In this document: piece after piece, positions 23,511 through 31,580 of the stretch | Numbering within the stretch: position 1 is the first letter of the stretch | Layout of the letters: every line of letters starts with the position of its first letter | Assembly (NCBI RefSeq): GCF_026013525.1 | Contig: NZ_JAPDRA010000017.1 | Coordinates: 1-51,509, forward strand | Source: Sphingomonas canadensis | GTDB lineage: Bacteria > Pseudomonadota > Alphaproteobacteria > Sphingomonadales > Sphingomonadaceae | Reading direction: 5' to 3' | DNA: 51,509 nt | Notes under the pieces: model-generated | Database searches by the model: none | Told to the model about the DNA's origin: nothing | The model's input: the letters and a program-made list of their open reading frames with translations, nothing else | Translations under genes and position numbers: made by a program

Positions 23511-24320
23511 TCAGGCCGCCTTGCGGGTCTCGCGCTCGCCGACGATGCGGTTGGCGAGTTCCCAGTCCACCATGCGATCCACGTCGATCGGGCCGACCGC
23601 GAAGGGGATCACCACCGGCGCGGTCTTCACCCCGATCGCGCGCGACAGGAACTTCAGGAACGTGCGCAGCCGCGTGAGCCGTGTCTTGTAGACCAGGAAG
23701 GCGAACAGGCCGAAGGCGCCGATCAGGCGCTTGGGCTTCTTGCCGAACTGGCCGCCCGAATTGAAGATCCGCGCCGCCTCAACCGCGCGCGGGGTGAGCA
23801 GCGCATAAAGGTTGCAGCTCGAATAGCCGCCATCGCGGAAGCGGTGGAAGGCGCGGTTGCCCTCCGGATATTCGGCCAGCACGGTGGACGCGGCGGTGAG
23901 GCCCAGGGCTGCGTCCTCCTCCACCTTGTCCAGCGCGTCGCAGAAATAGCGGACCAGATCGCCGGTGTGCAGCGCGTTGTCGCCGGTGGTGATGATCATC
24001 GGCAGCGCTTCCGGGAACGCCTCCGCCGCCCTGGCCACGCTGGCGCCGATACTGTCCGCGGACGGGGCGAAGATGATGCGGCCGTCCGCGCCGAGCGGAG
24101 CGAGGATCGCCTTGGCCTCCTCCGTGCTGCCGGGCTCGATCTGGACGATCACGCGGCCCACGCGCCCGCTGTCGAGCACGCTGGCGACCACGCGGCGCAG
24201 CATCGGCTGGCCGGCGATGTCGATGAACGCCTTGTGCGATACGCCGCCGGCCTCGGCCAGGGGATCGCGGTTGCCGCGCGTGGCGGCGAGGACGAGGGCG
24301 GTATAGCGCTGATCGGTCAT
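23511..24320 (-). CDS. MobA-like NTP transferase family nucleotidyltransferase
   Basis: This 269-aa protein has an N-terminal Rossmann-like nucleotidyltransferase fold. The loop 'ALVLAATRG', 'HKAFIDIAGQPMLRRVVASV', 'GRVIVQIEPGS' and 'PMIITTGDNALHTGDLVRYF' (metal-binding Asp) are in family order. The opening loop is LAATRGNRDPLAEAGGVSHK rather than the usual LAAGxGxRM. The C-terminal part (about 170-269) is helical and family-specific. The substrate is unknown; related proteins activate sugars or head groups with NTPs. It overlaps the MmgE/PrpD gene upstream by 4 bp (ATGA) and belongs to the minus-strand set with the flippase and lipid genes. Confidence 0.78.
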   Translation of the reverse strand: MTDQRYTALVLAATRGNRDPLAEAGGVSHKAFIDIAGQPMLRRVVASVLDSGRVGRVIVQIEPGSTEEAKAILAPLGADGRIIFAPSADSIGASVARAAEAFPEALPMIITTGDNALHTGDLVRYFCDALDKVEEDAALGLTAASTVLAEYPEGNRAFHRFRDGGYSSCNLYALLTPRAVEAARIFNSGGQFGKKPKRLIGAFGLFAFLVYKTRLTRLRTFLKFLSRAIGVKTAPVVIPFAVGPIDVDRMVDWELANRIVGERETRKAA

Positions 24321-25735
24321 TGGCTGTCCTCTCGTTCGAGCGCGAAGGGGATGCGAAGGGCGGCGGTGAGTTCGCCGATGTCACGAAGCCGTGGCAGCGC
24401 GCCGATCGCCCGGTACAGCGCATCGGCCTCAGCCGGGGAAAGCAGCCCGGCGACGCATCCGGCGAACTTCGCGCGATATTGTTCCGGGGTGAAAGGGGCG
24501 TCGATGCTGCCGGCAGGCATCCGCACCGCGGTTTCGAGGCGGCGGCCGCCGGCCAGCACCACCTCGACCCGCGTCGGATATTCGCCCTCAGACCGGTCGA
24601 CCGGATGGCGGCGGATGCGCGGATAGAGCGCGCGGACCTCCGGACGCAGCGGCGCATCGCCCGCGAAATCCGCCAGCGTGCAGTTGCCCTGGAGCAGCAG
24701 CACCGCCAGCGCATATTCCAGCGAGAATTTGGCCTGCGCCGCGTCGCGCGGATCGCCGTACATCAGGTTTGCGTTGTGAACGGCGGGATAGCGGACGTTG
24801 ACCTCCGCCACCTCTTCGGCGGCGAAGCCATGCGCCTCGCGCAGCGCGAGCAGCCCGTCCATCGCGCGATGCGCGCTGCCGCAGTTGGGGAAGCGCTTCA
24901 CCTTGAGCCCGCTCGACAGGATCAGCAGGGGATCGCCGACGGATTCGGTCTCGAAGCGCAGGTTCTGGCCATGCTCGATCCGGGTCAGCCCGTCGCGAAG
25001 CTGCTCGTAATCGGGGCCGACCATCAGCCGGTTCATGCCGGTGGGGCCATCGAAGGTGCCGAGCCCGGCGGTGAGCCCGTCGCGCGCCAGGCTGGCGGCG
25101 ATCACCCCGGCCTTGGCCGCGAGGCCGGCGTGGAGCGGCTTCGCCTGGGTGCCGAACTGCGACATGAAGCCGCCCGCCATGCTGGTGGCGAGCGACAGCG
25201 CGTGCGCCGCCATCTGCGTGGGCAGGCGCAGCAGCCGGGCACAGGCGGCGGCGGCGCCGATCGCGCCCAGCGTGGCGGTGGCGTGCCAGCCGCGGTTGCG
25301 GTGCGGCGGGTTCACGCCCTGGCCGGTGCGGCCCATGATCTGGAGCCCGGCGATATAGGCGTCGATGCAATCGGCGCCCGGCGCGCCCTCCTGTTCGCCC
25401 AGCGCGAGGATGGCGGGGACGAGAACGGCGGTGGCGTGCGCCTTGGGCGGATCGAAATTATCGTCGAAATCGAGCGCGTGCGCCGCCGTGCCGTTGACCA
25501 GCGCCGCCCAGGGCGCGGCAAGGCCGGTGCCGAAGCCGATCGCCGCCGCCGGGCCGCTGCCCCAGCCGCGCACGGTTTCGAATATGGTGCGGGCCGCCGG
25601 ATCGGCCGCGCCCGGAACGGTGACCGCGATGCCATCAAGAAAGGCATCCCGCGCGGCCCGGACGGCCGCATCGGGCCAGTCGCGCGGAGCCGTGGCGAGC
25701 CACGCACCGAAAGCTAGGGTCGGATTGCGAGTCAC
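24317..25735 (-). CDS. MmgE/PrpD family protein
   Basis: This 472-aa protein has the family hallmarks 'NGTAAHALDFDDNFDPPKAH', 'VLVPAILALGEQEGAPGADC', 'GRTGQGVNPPHRNRGWHATA' and 'KRFPNCGSAHRAMDGLLALR', with the C-terminal 'PAGSIDAPFTPEQYRAKFA'. Members include 2-methylcitrate dehydratase and cis-aconitate decarboxylase, but many are uncharacterised. No other methylcitrate gene is nearby, so prpD function is not implied. The start is taken as GTG at 25735 (VTRNPTLAFGAWLA); the frame stays open far upstream without family similarity. The stop overlaps the nucleotidyltransferase start, so the two are coupled. Confidence 0.85.
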   Translation of the reverse strand: MTRNPTLAFGAWLATAPRDWPDAAVRAARDAFLDGIAVTVPGAADPAARTIFETVRGWGSGPAAAIGFGTGLAAPWAALVNGTAAHALDFDDNFDPPKAHATAVLVPAILALGEQEGAPGADCIDAYIAGLQIMGRTGQGVNPPHRNRGWHATATLGAIGAAAACARLLRLPTQMAAHALSLATSMAGGFMSQFGTQAKPLHAGLAAKAGVIAASLARDGLTAGLGTFDGPTGMNRLMVGPDYEQLRDGLTRIEHGQNLRFETESVGDPLLILSSGLKVKRFPNCGSAHRAMDGLLALREAHGFAAEEVAEVNVRYPAVHNANLMYGDPRDAAQAKFSLEYALAVLLLQGNCTLADFAGDAPLRPEVRALYPRIRRHPVDRSEGEYPTRVEVVLAGGRRLETAVRMPAGSIDAPFTPEQYRAKFAGCVAGLLSPAEADALYRAIGALPRLRDIGELTAALRIPFALEREDSQ

Positions 25736-25877
25736 TCGCAGCGATCTAGGAAGCGAATGTAACGGTTTGAAGGAATCGCACGGGCCACGGGCCGCGAACC
25801 GGCGCGCAAGGGGGGCGATTCTGACTTTTTCGCAATGATTGTTGCAGTGCGGCAACACTTCGCACGTGCGATACCGG

Positions 25878-27404
25878 TCAGACGGGCAGGCGAAGCGCCT
25901 TTGAAAGGCCGCCCAGGCCGCGCCGGTCCTCACGCGACAGGCCGTAGCGCAGCGTGAACCAGGTCGTGACCAGCCACAGCGCCACCACCGCGGCGAAGCG
26001 GGCCGGGCCGCCCAGCAGCCATTCGGCCCCCGCCATCGCGGCAAGGCCCACCATCGCCACGGCCAGCCCCTGAAGCAGCTTGAGGTCGAAGGGCGACACG
26101 CCGTCGCTGATGCGCAGCTCCACCATCGCGGCCCAGCTTGTCGCCAGCACCGCCGCCGCCACCGCGATCGCCATGCCCAGCGCGCCATGTTGCGGGACCA
26201 GCATCAGCGCCAGCACGACCCACACCAGCATCGCGATCAGCGTGTTGAGCATGGGCAGCGCGCGATGGCCCACCATCTCCACGATCGCGGTGGAAGGGCC
26301 GACGATCGCATCCGCCGCGCGCGCGGCCGAAAGGATCACCAGGATCGGCAGCGCCCCCATCGCCTCCTCGCGATAGACGCTCAGCAGATCGCGTGCGGAG
26401 AAGATCATCAGCCCGGCGAGCGGCACCACCAGCGCGGTCGAGACGCGGCTGGAGAAGCGGTAGAGCAGGCCGATCACGCTGCGGTCCACGCTCGCCTGGT
26501 GAGAGGACAGCGGGCCGAGGACATATTGGAAGGCCTGGCGCACGATCTGCGGCACGGTGGCCAGCTTGCGGCCGATCTCGAACAGGCCCGCCGCGTCGGC
26601 GCCGCGCGCGCCCGGGATCATCAGGTTGAGCAGGATCGCCGGCGCGTCCACCAGTGCCCGGCGCGCCAGCTCGGACGGCAGCAGGCCGACGCCCGAGATC
26701 AGCAGATTGCGCGCCAGATCGCGCTCGATCCGCGCGCGGACCAGCAGCCGGGGGTCATAATAGCGCGTGAGCAGCCGGACCGAGAGCAGCGCGGTGATGC
26801 TGAGCGAGGCGAGGTGCGCCACGATCAGCCCGGTGCTGCGCATCCCCAGCGCGAACACGCCGAGCGCGAACAGGATGCGCGCAACCTGTTCCCAGAACAG
26901 CCGCAGCCGGATCTCCGGCCCGAAGGCGCGGCGCGCGCGCGCGGCGGAGGTGGCGATCTCCACAAAGGTCCACAGTGGCAGCGTCCAGACGAAGATCGCG
27001 ATCATCCGCGGCAGCGCCTCGCGATCCTGCGGCGCGGTGGCGAAGAAACCGGCGATCCATTCCGCGTTGAGCGCGATCAGCGCTGCGGCGGCGGTGGTGG
27101 TGCTCATCGACACGATCAGCGCCAGCTTCACCGCGGCGTTGGCGCGTTCCTCGTCCCGCTGGAGCGGCACGACGCGCTGGAGGCCGCTGGTCAGGCACAG
27201 GTCGAGCAGGTTGGAGAGCAGGTTCACCGCCCCCCACAGCACGACATAGATGCCGTAGCTGGCGAGGCCGAACAGCCAGATGTAGAGCGGCTGGGCGATC
27301 GCCTCGATCCCGACGCTGAGGCGCGACAGACCGGCCAGCCCGGCGCCGCGGGCGACGTCGCTGCGGCTCACCGATTCGGGATGGGGCTCTGCCTGGCCGC
27401 TCAT
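25878..27404 (-). CDS. Oligosaccharide/lipid flippase family membrane protein
   Basis: This 508-aa protein has about 12-14 hydrophobic segments spread over its length (for example LYIWLFGLASYGIYVVLWGA, MIAIFVWTLPLWTFVEIATS, MLNTLIAMLVWVVLALMLVP). It fits the MOP superfamily that flips lipid-linked sugars or lipids (Wzx/MurJ-like). A cytoplasmic N-terminus precedes 'GAGLAGLSRLSVGIEAIAQP', a typical first TM region. Its ATG follows the stop of the Tam41-like gene with no gap, so it belongs to the diacylglycerol kinase/Tam41/flippase operon. The 142 bp between its stop and the MmgE/PrpD start hold no gene. Confidence 0.83.
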   Translation of the reverse strand: MSGQAEPHPESVSRSDVARGAGLAGLSRLSVGIEAIAQPLYIWLFGLASYGIYVVLWGAVNLLSNLLDLCLTSGLQRVVPLQRDEERANAAVKLALIVSMSTTTAAAALIALNAEWIAGFFATAPQDREALPRMIAIFVWTLPLWTFVEIATSAARARRAFGPEIRLRLFWEQVARILFALGVFALGMRSTGLIVAHLASLSITALLSVRLLTRYYDPRLLVRARIERDLARNLLISGVGLLPSELARRALVDAPAILLNLMIPGARGADAAGLFEIGRKLATVPQIVRQAFQYVLGPLSSHQASVDRSVIGLLYRFSSRVSTALVVPLAGLMIFSARDLLSVYREEAMGALPILVILSAARAADAIVGPSTAIVEMVGHRALPMLNTLIAMLVWVVLALMLVPQHGALGMAIAVAAAVLATSWAAMVELRISDGVSPFDLKLLQGLAVAMVGLAAMAGAEWLLGGPARFAAVVALWLVTTWFTLRYGLSREDRRGLGGLSKALRLPV

Positions 27405-28268
27405 TCAGCGGATCGCGCCCTGGCGCAGCAGCCGGGGCAGCAGCACCATCGCGCCCAGGATCGGCCAGCGCCGTTGCCAGGGCTTCACGACGATGGCGGT
27501 GCCGGCGTGGCGATTGATCTTCCACGCGAGGTAATCGACCCCGCCGGCGAAGGTGGTCGTCGCCTTGGCCAGCCGAACCACGCTGAGCAGCTTGCCGCGG
27601 CGGCGGAAGCGGCGCCAGGCGCGCTCGGCATCGGCGGGCGATACCTCCGGCACCTCGGCCAGCGCGGCGAATTCGCGGTAGCGCTCCGGCTCCAGGTCTA
27701 CGATCGAGGTTTCGCGGCCCTTGCGCTCGGCGCGCAGCTCGCAGCCATAGGTGCGCGCGAAGCCCTCCCGCCACGCATCCTGCGCGGCCAGCGGGCGCGA
27801 CCAGGCGAGCAGGGTGGGGGCGGCACGCGCCACGCTGTGTTCGGCGGCGTCGCGGGCGGCCGCGTCGCGCGCCCATACGAGCCGCGTCGGCTGGGCGAAG
27901 CGCGCCCATACCGATACGTCGCGCGCCTCCATCCCGCACCGCGCGCGGAAATCGGCCTCGCTCAGAACGGCATATTTGGCGGCCAGCCCGTCATGTTCGA
28001 ACGGGAAGACGTTGGGCGGCACGGCGCGGTTGGCGAAGGCCAGCCAGCGCGAGCGATAGGCGGCACGATAGTCCGACACGATCAGGTAGAAATCGAGCAT
28101 CAGCCCGTCGAGCTGCTGCTGGCGCAGGCACGAACCATAGAACAGCACCGCACGGGAGGCATCGCCATGCGCCGCCGCCACCGCCGCCGCCATCGCCGAA
28201 ACGCGCGGATCGACCGGCAGCGCGAGTTCCGCGCGGACGCGATCGAGGAGCGATTCGGGCGGGCGCAT
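27405..28268 (-). CDS. Tam41-like nucleotidyltransferase (putative CDP-diacylglycerol synthase)
   Basis: In this 287-aa protein the N-terminal nucleotidyltransferase core reads 'VLFYGSCLRQQQLDGLMLDF', as in Tam41 'YGSG.F.Q....MLDF', where the Ser and Asp bind CTP and metal. Further along, 'VPPNVFPFEHDGLAAKYAVL' then 'SEADFRAR' corresponds to 'GAGVYFN....G..IKYGVVS..DL'. Mitochondrial Tam41 makes CDP-diacylglycerol from CTP and phosphatidic acid. The downstream helical third is less conserved. The gene is directly preceded by a diacylglycerol kinase, which makes phosphatidic acid, and this supports the assignment. I consider the fold likely and the exact reaction inferred. Confidence 0.68.
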   Translation of the reverse strand: MRPPESLLDRVRAELALPVDPRVSAMAAAVAAAHGDASRAVLFYGSCLRQQQLDGLMLDFYLIVSDYRAAYRSRWLAFANRAVPPNVFPFEHDGLAAKYAVLSEADFRARCGMEARDVSVWARFAQPTRLVWARDAAARDAAEHSVARAAPTLLAWSRPLAAQDAWREGFARTYGCELRAERKGRETSIVDLEPERYREFAALAEVPEVSPADAERAWRRFRRRGKLLSVVRLAKATTTFAGGVDYLAWKINRHAGTAIVVKPWQRRWPILGAMVLLPRLLRQGAIR

Positions 28269-28283
28269 GGCCCTATGTCACTG

Positions 28284-29387
28284 TCAGCGGGGTTCGGACA
28301 ACAGCGCGTTGCCGGTGGCCAGTTGCGGCCCGTGCATCTGAACCGCCTGCGCATCGTCGCGCACGGGATCGAGCGCGCGGGTGGCCTGGCCCAGATCCAG
28401 GAAGCGCAGCGGCCGCGTGGGCGTCAGCACGATCGGCTTGCCCGGGGTGGGGGCGAACAGCTCGCCGTCCATCAGCACGCCGGTCCGCTCGTCCTCGATC
28501 CGGATCTCGGCACCCATCTTCAGGTGGACGCCGCGCAGGTTCCACTTGCCCAGCTTGCCGATCAGCGTGGCGAAGACCAGCGCGATCAGCGTCCATGAAC
28601 GGCGCTCGACCGCCAGGAGCTGGAGCGTGCCTTCGCGCTCCGGCGGAGCGGTGCCCGACAGCACCAGCCGGCGCAGCGTGGTGACCATCAGCACCTGGAA
28701 CTTGCCCTTCAGCGGCGCGTGATCGCCGACGGTGACGTTCAGCTCGGTCGGCTTGGGCGGCAGGAAACGGCCCGAAAGGCCCGTGAACACGGACACCAGC
28801 CCGGCGATCACCGTCAGCGTGTGCGAGACGCCGTTGGGCAGCCCCAGCGGATAGATTTTGTGGCGGCAGAAGAGGATCACATCCTCCAGCGCGCCGGCGG
28901 CCAGGAACATGCCCAGCACCGGCTCGCCCCCGGTATCGAGGCGGATGAGCTGGCGGCTGACCACGCTGGAGGCGCAGCCCCTGCGCGCCAGCGTCAGCAT
29001 CCGTTCCAGCGCGCGCACCGGATCGCCGGTGGCGCTCAGATCCTTGGCGATCAGGTTGGTCTTGCCGTTGGGCATCACCGCGATCGGCGGGAAGCTGCCC
29101 GTCTCGCCCGCTTCGAGCAGGCGGGTGAGCACCGACTGGACCGTGCCGTCGCCGCCGTTCACCACCAGCACATGCGGGCGCGAAGCCAGCACGCGGGCCA
29201 GCGCGTCGCCGACATCCTCGGCACGTTCGACCTCGACATGGAACACATCGTCGCGATCGGCGCAGAAGGCGCGCACGCGATCGAGATCCTGACGGTTTCC
29301 GGTCGAGGCGGGGTTGGTGAGCACCGCCAGGGCGGGGCGATCGAGCCCGACGGCCTGGTCCAGCAGCGTTCCCGTCTGGAAGTTCAT
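28284..29387 (-). CDS. Diacylglycerol/lipid kinase family protein
   Basis: This 367-aa protein is a DAGK catalytic-domain protein. It has 'LAVLTNPASTGNRQDLDRVR', the ATP-binding 'VLVVNGGDGTVQSVLTRLLE', 'PPIAVMPNGKTNLIAKDL' (normally PxGTxND) and a C-terminal half ending 'RIEDERTGVLMDGELFAPTP', the 'DGE' metal-site motif. The start is taken at MNFQTG (29387); 19 further codons upstream are open. It should phosphorylate diacylglycerol or a related lipid at the membrane. It heads the operon with the Tam41-like gene (15 bp gap) and the flippase. 'PNGKTN' in place of PxGTAND is a modest deviation that could shift substrate choice. Confidence 0.83.
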   Translation of the reverse strand: MNFQTGTLLDQAVGLDRPALAVLTNPASTGNRQDLDRVRAFCADRDDVFHVEVERAEDVGDALARVLASRPHVLVVNGGDGTVQSVLTRLLEAGETGSFPPIAVMPNGKTNLIAKDLSATGDPVRALERMLTLARRGCASSVVSRQLIRLDTGGEPVLGMFLAAGALEDVILFCRHKIYPLGLPNGVSHTLTVIAGLVSVFTGLSGRFLPPKPTELNVTVGDHAPLKGKFQVLMVTTLRRLVLSGTAPPEREGTLQLLAVERRSWTLIALVFATLIGKLGKWNLRGVHLKMGAEIRIEDERTGVLMDGELFAPTPGKPIVLTPTRPLRFLDLGQATRALDPVRDDAQAVQMHGPQLATGNALLSEPR

Positions 29388-29498
29388 GCCGTCCGCGCCC
29401 CATCGGCGCGCAGACGATGCCCGTCCGAGCCGCGCGACCGGCATATCGTGCAGCCGGACTGACGCGAATATGTCCCAAAAAGGTTACGGTCGAGCAAC

Positions 29499-29570
29499 AT
29501 GGACGTAACAGATAATACGCCCGGCCCCAGAAGCAAGCGGCTGGGAACGGCAAATGCTGCTTTGCGATGA
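29499..29570 (+). CDS. Possible 23-aa peptide in a 285-bp intergenic region
   Basis: The gap 29388-29672 contains one short frame (ATG 29499, MDVTDNTPGPRSKRLGTANA, then three residues and stop) following an AT-richer stretch. GGTTACGG upstream is a poor ribosome site. It could equally be untranslated leader. Nothing else is recognisable in the gap, which should contain the promoter of the lipid operon. Confidence 0.2.
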   Translation: MDVTDNTPGPRSKRLGTANAALR

Positions 29571-29672
29571 ACCGACTGTTCGCGCGCGGGACGCGGCGAT
29601 GGCCCGGCGGTTGCGGGCGGGGCGGGAGGGCGGCGCCGGGATATCCCCCGCGCACGCCCCCCGGCAGGCCGG

Positions 29673-29981
29673 TTACTGGGCGGGCTTCTCGCCTTCGCCG
29701 CGGTCGACGCGCGAGGTCATGCCGACGGCTTCGGCATCGTCGATGGTTTCCGAGGTGGTGTTGCCGAACTCGGCGCCGCGCGGAGCAGGCGCACGGGCGA
29801 CGTTCTGGACCACCGGAGCGGGCTCCACGACATTCTCGGCCACTTCGTTCACCACCTCTTCGTTGACGATGAGGTTGGTCTCGACATTGCTCTCCTCCGG
29901 CTTGCCGCCGCAGGCAGCGAGCGCCAGCGCGGCAGAGCCGATGGCGAGCATGGCGATCCCGCGGGCAATCGATCGGTTCAC
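29673..29981 (-). CDS. Small lipoprotein
   Basis: This 102-aa protein has a signal peptide with lipobox 'ALAAC' (Cys 24: MNRSIARGIAMLAIGSAALA, then LAAC). The mature part is acidic and Asn/Val/Glu-rich (ETNLIVNEEVVNEVAENVVE), then Pro-rich, with no cysteines or known domain. It probably resides in the outer membrane or periplasm as a disordered tether. It lies between the L,D-transpeptidase and the lipid operon on the same strand, about 27 bp after the transpeptidase gene, and may be co-transcribed with it. Confidence 0.72.
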   Translation of the reverse strand: MNRSIARGIAMLAIGSAALALAACGGKPEESNVETNLIVNEEVVNEVAENVVEPAPVVQNVARAPAPRGAEFGNTTSETIDDAEAVGMTSRVDRGEGEKPAQ

Positions 29982-30008
29982 TTCACTTCTCCCTTATCTT
30001 ACAGCGTC

Positions 30009-31505
30009 TTATCGCGCGGCCAGAGTCTTCGTGGCCGATCGCTTCTCCACCTTGGCGGCGAGCACCTTGTCCCAGCCATAGGGATCGGAACGGAAGCTCA
30101 TGGTGCCGCTCGCGCTCGCATAGCTGGTCCAGTAGAGCAGATATACCGCAACCTGCTGCTTCAGCGCGACACGCACCGTCTTGGCGCTGTCCACGGTCGA
30201 CTGGATGCGGTCCGGCGACCAGTCGGGATCGTCGCGCAGCAGCAGCCGGGCCAGCGCCGCCGGCTTTTCCAGGCGGACGCAACCGTGGCTGGCCAGCCGG
30301 TCGAACCGCGAGAAGGTCGACTGGCTCGGCGTGTCGTGCAGATAGACCGCGAAGGGGTTATCGAAATCGAACTTGTAGCGGCCCAGCGCGCTGCGCGGCC
30401 CCGCCTGCTGCTGCAGGCGGCGGTTCGCTCCCTCGCCGATCACCTTGAAGCCGTTGGCGGCGAGATAGGCCGACCCCTTCGGGAACAGTTCCTTGGCGGC
30501 GATGCCGGCGGGCACGTTCCACGGCGGATTGAGCACGATCGAATGGATGCGCGACGACAGCATCGGCGTCTCGCGGCCGCCCGGGGCGCCGGTAACCGCC
30601 TTCATCGACGCGACCGGCTGATCGCCCTCGAACACCGCGAGCTGGGCCGAGGCGATGTTCACCTGGATGCGGTTCACCGGCATTTCCTGCGGCAGCCAGC
30701 GCCAGCGCTCCATGTTCGCCATGATCTGGTGGACGCGATCGGCGACCTTCACGTTGAGCGCGGCGCGCGTCTGGGTGGAGACCGTGCCGGTGGGGTTCAG
30801 GCCATAGCGGCGCTGGGCGCGCTGGACGGCGGCCTGAAGCTCCGCGTCGAACTGATCGCCGGTCGGCACCACCTCCGGGTCCTCGATCGCCAGGCGCTTG
30901 CGCAGCGCGGAGACCGCCGCGCCGGTGGCGCCCGGCCCGAGATCCGGCCCGGCGGCCAGCGCCTGCCATCCGCCCGCGGCGGCGATGCGGCGATAGGTGT
31001 CGAGGCCGGCCTTGAGCCCGTCATAGCCGGAATAGGGCGGGGGCAGCCGCTCGATCCACTGCGCCAGCCTGTCCTGCTTCACCGCATCGGCGAAGCCCGG
31101 CAGCGGATCATAGGCGGCGGGGCGCAGGCCCCAGTCCGACTGGAAATCCTCCGGCGCCAGGCGGCCGGAATGCACCGCCTTGGCGAAATCGAGCGCGGCG
31201 CGGACCAGCCCGTCATTGTCCGACGGGATCGGCGTGCCGCCGCCGGCCTCCGCCACCAGGCCATGGGCGAAGCGCGCCTCCATCAGCATGGTCGGCAGCG
31301 CTTCGCGCTGTTCCGGGCTCAGCACCGGGAGGACTGCGGCCTGCTTGGCCCCGGCGGCGGGCGCCGCGGCACCCGTGGCCGTGGGGGAAGGCTGCGGCTG
31401 GACCTGTTGCGCGATGCCCGGCACCGACAACAGCGTGCCGATGGCCAGCACCGAAACCGTCCGCGTCCACTTCCCGCTCAGCGGGCGCTCCGTCACATGG
31501 TCCAT
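30009..31505 (-). CDS. L,D-transpeptidase with peptidoglycan-binding domain
   Basis: This 498-aa protein has a signal peptide (about residues 15-33, TVSVLAIGTLLSVPGIAQQ) that directs export. The middle contains a PG_binding_1 domain (about 190-250, LGPGATGAAVSALRKRLAIE, then RAQRRYGLNPTGTVSTQT). A YkuD catalytic domain follows from about residue 275 (NRIQVNIASAQLAVFEGDQP), with the His and nucleophilic Cys in 'ASHGCVRLEKPAALA' near residues 403-412. These enzymes make 3-3 cross-links or anchor proteins to peptidoglycan. The length and order (unknown domain, PG binding, YkuD) match the long YcbB-like class. Confidence 0.92.
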   Translation of the reverse strand: MDHVTERPLSGKWTRTVSVLAIGTLLSVPGIAQQVQPQPSPTATGAAAPAAGAKQAAVLPVLSPEQREALPTMLMEARFAHGLVAEAGGGTPIPSDNDGLVRAALDFAKAVHSGRLAPEDFQSDWGLRPAAYDPLPGFADAVKQDRLAQWIERLPPPYSGYDGLKAGLDTYRRIAAAGGWQALAAGPDLGPGATGAAVSALRKRLAIEDPEVVPTGDQFDAELQAAVQRAQRRYGLNPTGTVSTQTRAALNVKVADRVHQIMANMERWRWLPQEMPVNRIQVNIASAQLAVFEGDQPVASMKAVTGAPGGRETPMLSSRIHSIVLNPPWNVPAGIAAKELFPKGSAYLAANGFKVIGEGANRRLQQQAGPRSALGRYKFDFDNPFAVYLHDTPSQSTFSRFDRLASHGCVRLEKPAALARLLLRDDPDWSPDRIQSTVDSAKTVRVALKQQVAVYLLYWTSYASASGTMSFRSDPYGWDKVLAAKVEKRSATKTLAAR

Positions 31506-31580
31506 CTCGATCCCCGAACCCGAATCTGCCTACTCAATTCATCGCATGACATACACGTCTCGTCGTCACGCATCCAGCGC

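Noticed and set aside
24317..25735. prpD of the methylcitrate cycle
   Set aside because: No prpB, prpC or propionate regulator lies nearby, and the MmgE/PrpD family is functionally broad, so only the family name is given.
25841..25856. Short inverted repeat GTTGC-N6-GCAAC upstream of the MmgE/PrpD gene as an operator
   Set aside because: A 5-bp arm is too short to separate from chance in this region, and no second copy was seen.
26187..28598. Plus-strand frame of 803 codons opposite the flippase and Tam41-like genes
   Set aside because: His/Arg/Gln-rich with no recognisable domain; the opposite strand holds well-supported membrane and nucleotidyltransferase genes.
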